Assembly (NCBI RefSeq): GCF_050436995.1
Contig: NC_134757.1
Location: 1,996,501-2,060,500, forward strand
Length of the DNA: 64,000 nucleotides
From: Anticarsia gemmatalis
Taxonomy: Eukaryota > Arthropoda > Insecta > Lepidoptera > Erebidae
Direction of reading: 5' to 3'
Part shown: one piece after another, positions 63,866 through 64,000 of the stretch
How positions within the stretch are numbered: the stretch's first letter is position 1
How the letters are laid out: each line of letters starts with the position of its first letter
Program-made: the position numbers and the translations under genes
The notes under the pieces: model-generated
Database searches by the model: none
What the model was told of the DNA's origin: nothing
Seen by the model: the letters and a program-made list of their open reading frames with translations, nothing else

Positions 63866-64000
63866 TCTATACTAATATTATAAAGCTGAAGAGTTTGTTT
63901 GTTTGTTTGTTTGAACGCGCTAATCTCGGGAACTACTGGTCCGATTTGAAAAATTCTTTCCGTGTTAGATAGCCCATTTATCGAGGAAGGCTATAGGCTA
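63866..64000 (+). mobile_element. Non-autonomous Helitron, family A, cut by window end
   Basis: A|TCTATACTAATATTATAAAG with (TTTG)n and CGCGCTAATCTCGGGAACTA, then ATCGAGGAAGGCTATAGGCT up to the last base. The hairpin end lies outside. Confidence 0.88.

Larger units (their letters stand above)
50955..64000 (-). other. Nprl2: Upstream Nprl2 intron or 5' region (at least 13 kb), exons not found
   Basis: The exon at 50818-50954 begins in mid-codon after a good acceptor, so a coding exon lies further upstream. I searched the minus strand by eye for the conserved N-terminal NPRL2 blocks (longin domain, KKY-R-N block, L-E-L-N block) and did not find them. The intron probably runs past the window edge, but a short diverged exon could have been missed. 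Confidence 0.6.

Overview
This is nuclear DNA from an insect, almost certainly a moth or butterfly. It is AT-rich and has spliced exons with GT-AG introns. It is crowded with repeat types typical of Lepidoptera: short non-autonomous Helitrons ending CTAG, two tRNA-derived SINE families, a 5S-rRNA-like SINE, TA-flanked MITEs, a (GTCY)n-bearing element, and 5'-truncated non-LTR retrotransposons. I see no bacterial genes, no CRISPR array and no intact autonomous transposon.

The one gene I can identify firmly is Nprl2 on the minus strand, a subunit of GATOR1, which acts on the amino-acid branch of TORC1 signalling. Its last five coding exons are at 50818-50954, 4651-4794, 4258-4342, 3018-3187 and 2282-2464, in transcription order. 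Phases match at every internal junction, and the joined exons encode about 238 residues ending at a TAA stop. The 5' coding exons, including the longin domain and catalytic arginine, were not found and probably lie beyond position 64000. The intron between the first two of these exons is 46,023 bp. It splits a protein segment that is contiguous in known NPRL2 proteins, and it fills most of the window.

Layout: 1-2281 is 3' flank or 3'UTR. 2282-4794 is a compact cluster of four exons. 4795-50817 is the giant intron, a mosaic of Helitrons, SINEs, MITEs (including one hAT-type with a clear 8-bp target duplication), a near-perfect 111-bp palindrome, LINE remnants and several short CpG-dense islets. 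50818-50954 is the next exon. 50955-64000 is the start of another long intron or the 5' flank, and it holds more repeats, a possible short plus-strand exon at 52292-52353, and an unidentified ORF pair at 55203-55748.

Other long ORFs are either shadows of Nprl2 exons, parts of repeats, or unrecognised (22284-22664, 9098-9442). I found no new multi-gene system. The most notable things are the size of the Nprl2 intron and the elements inside it.
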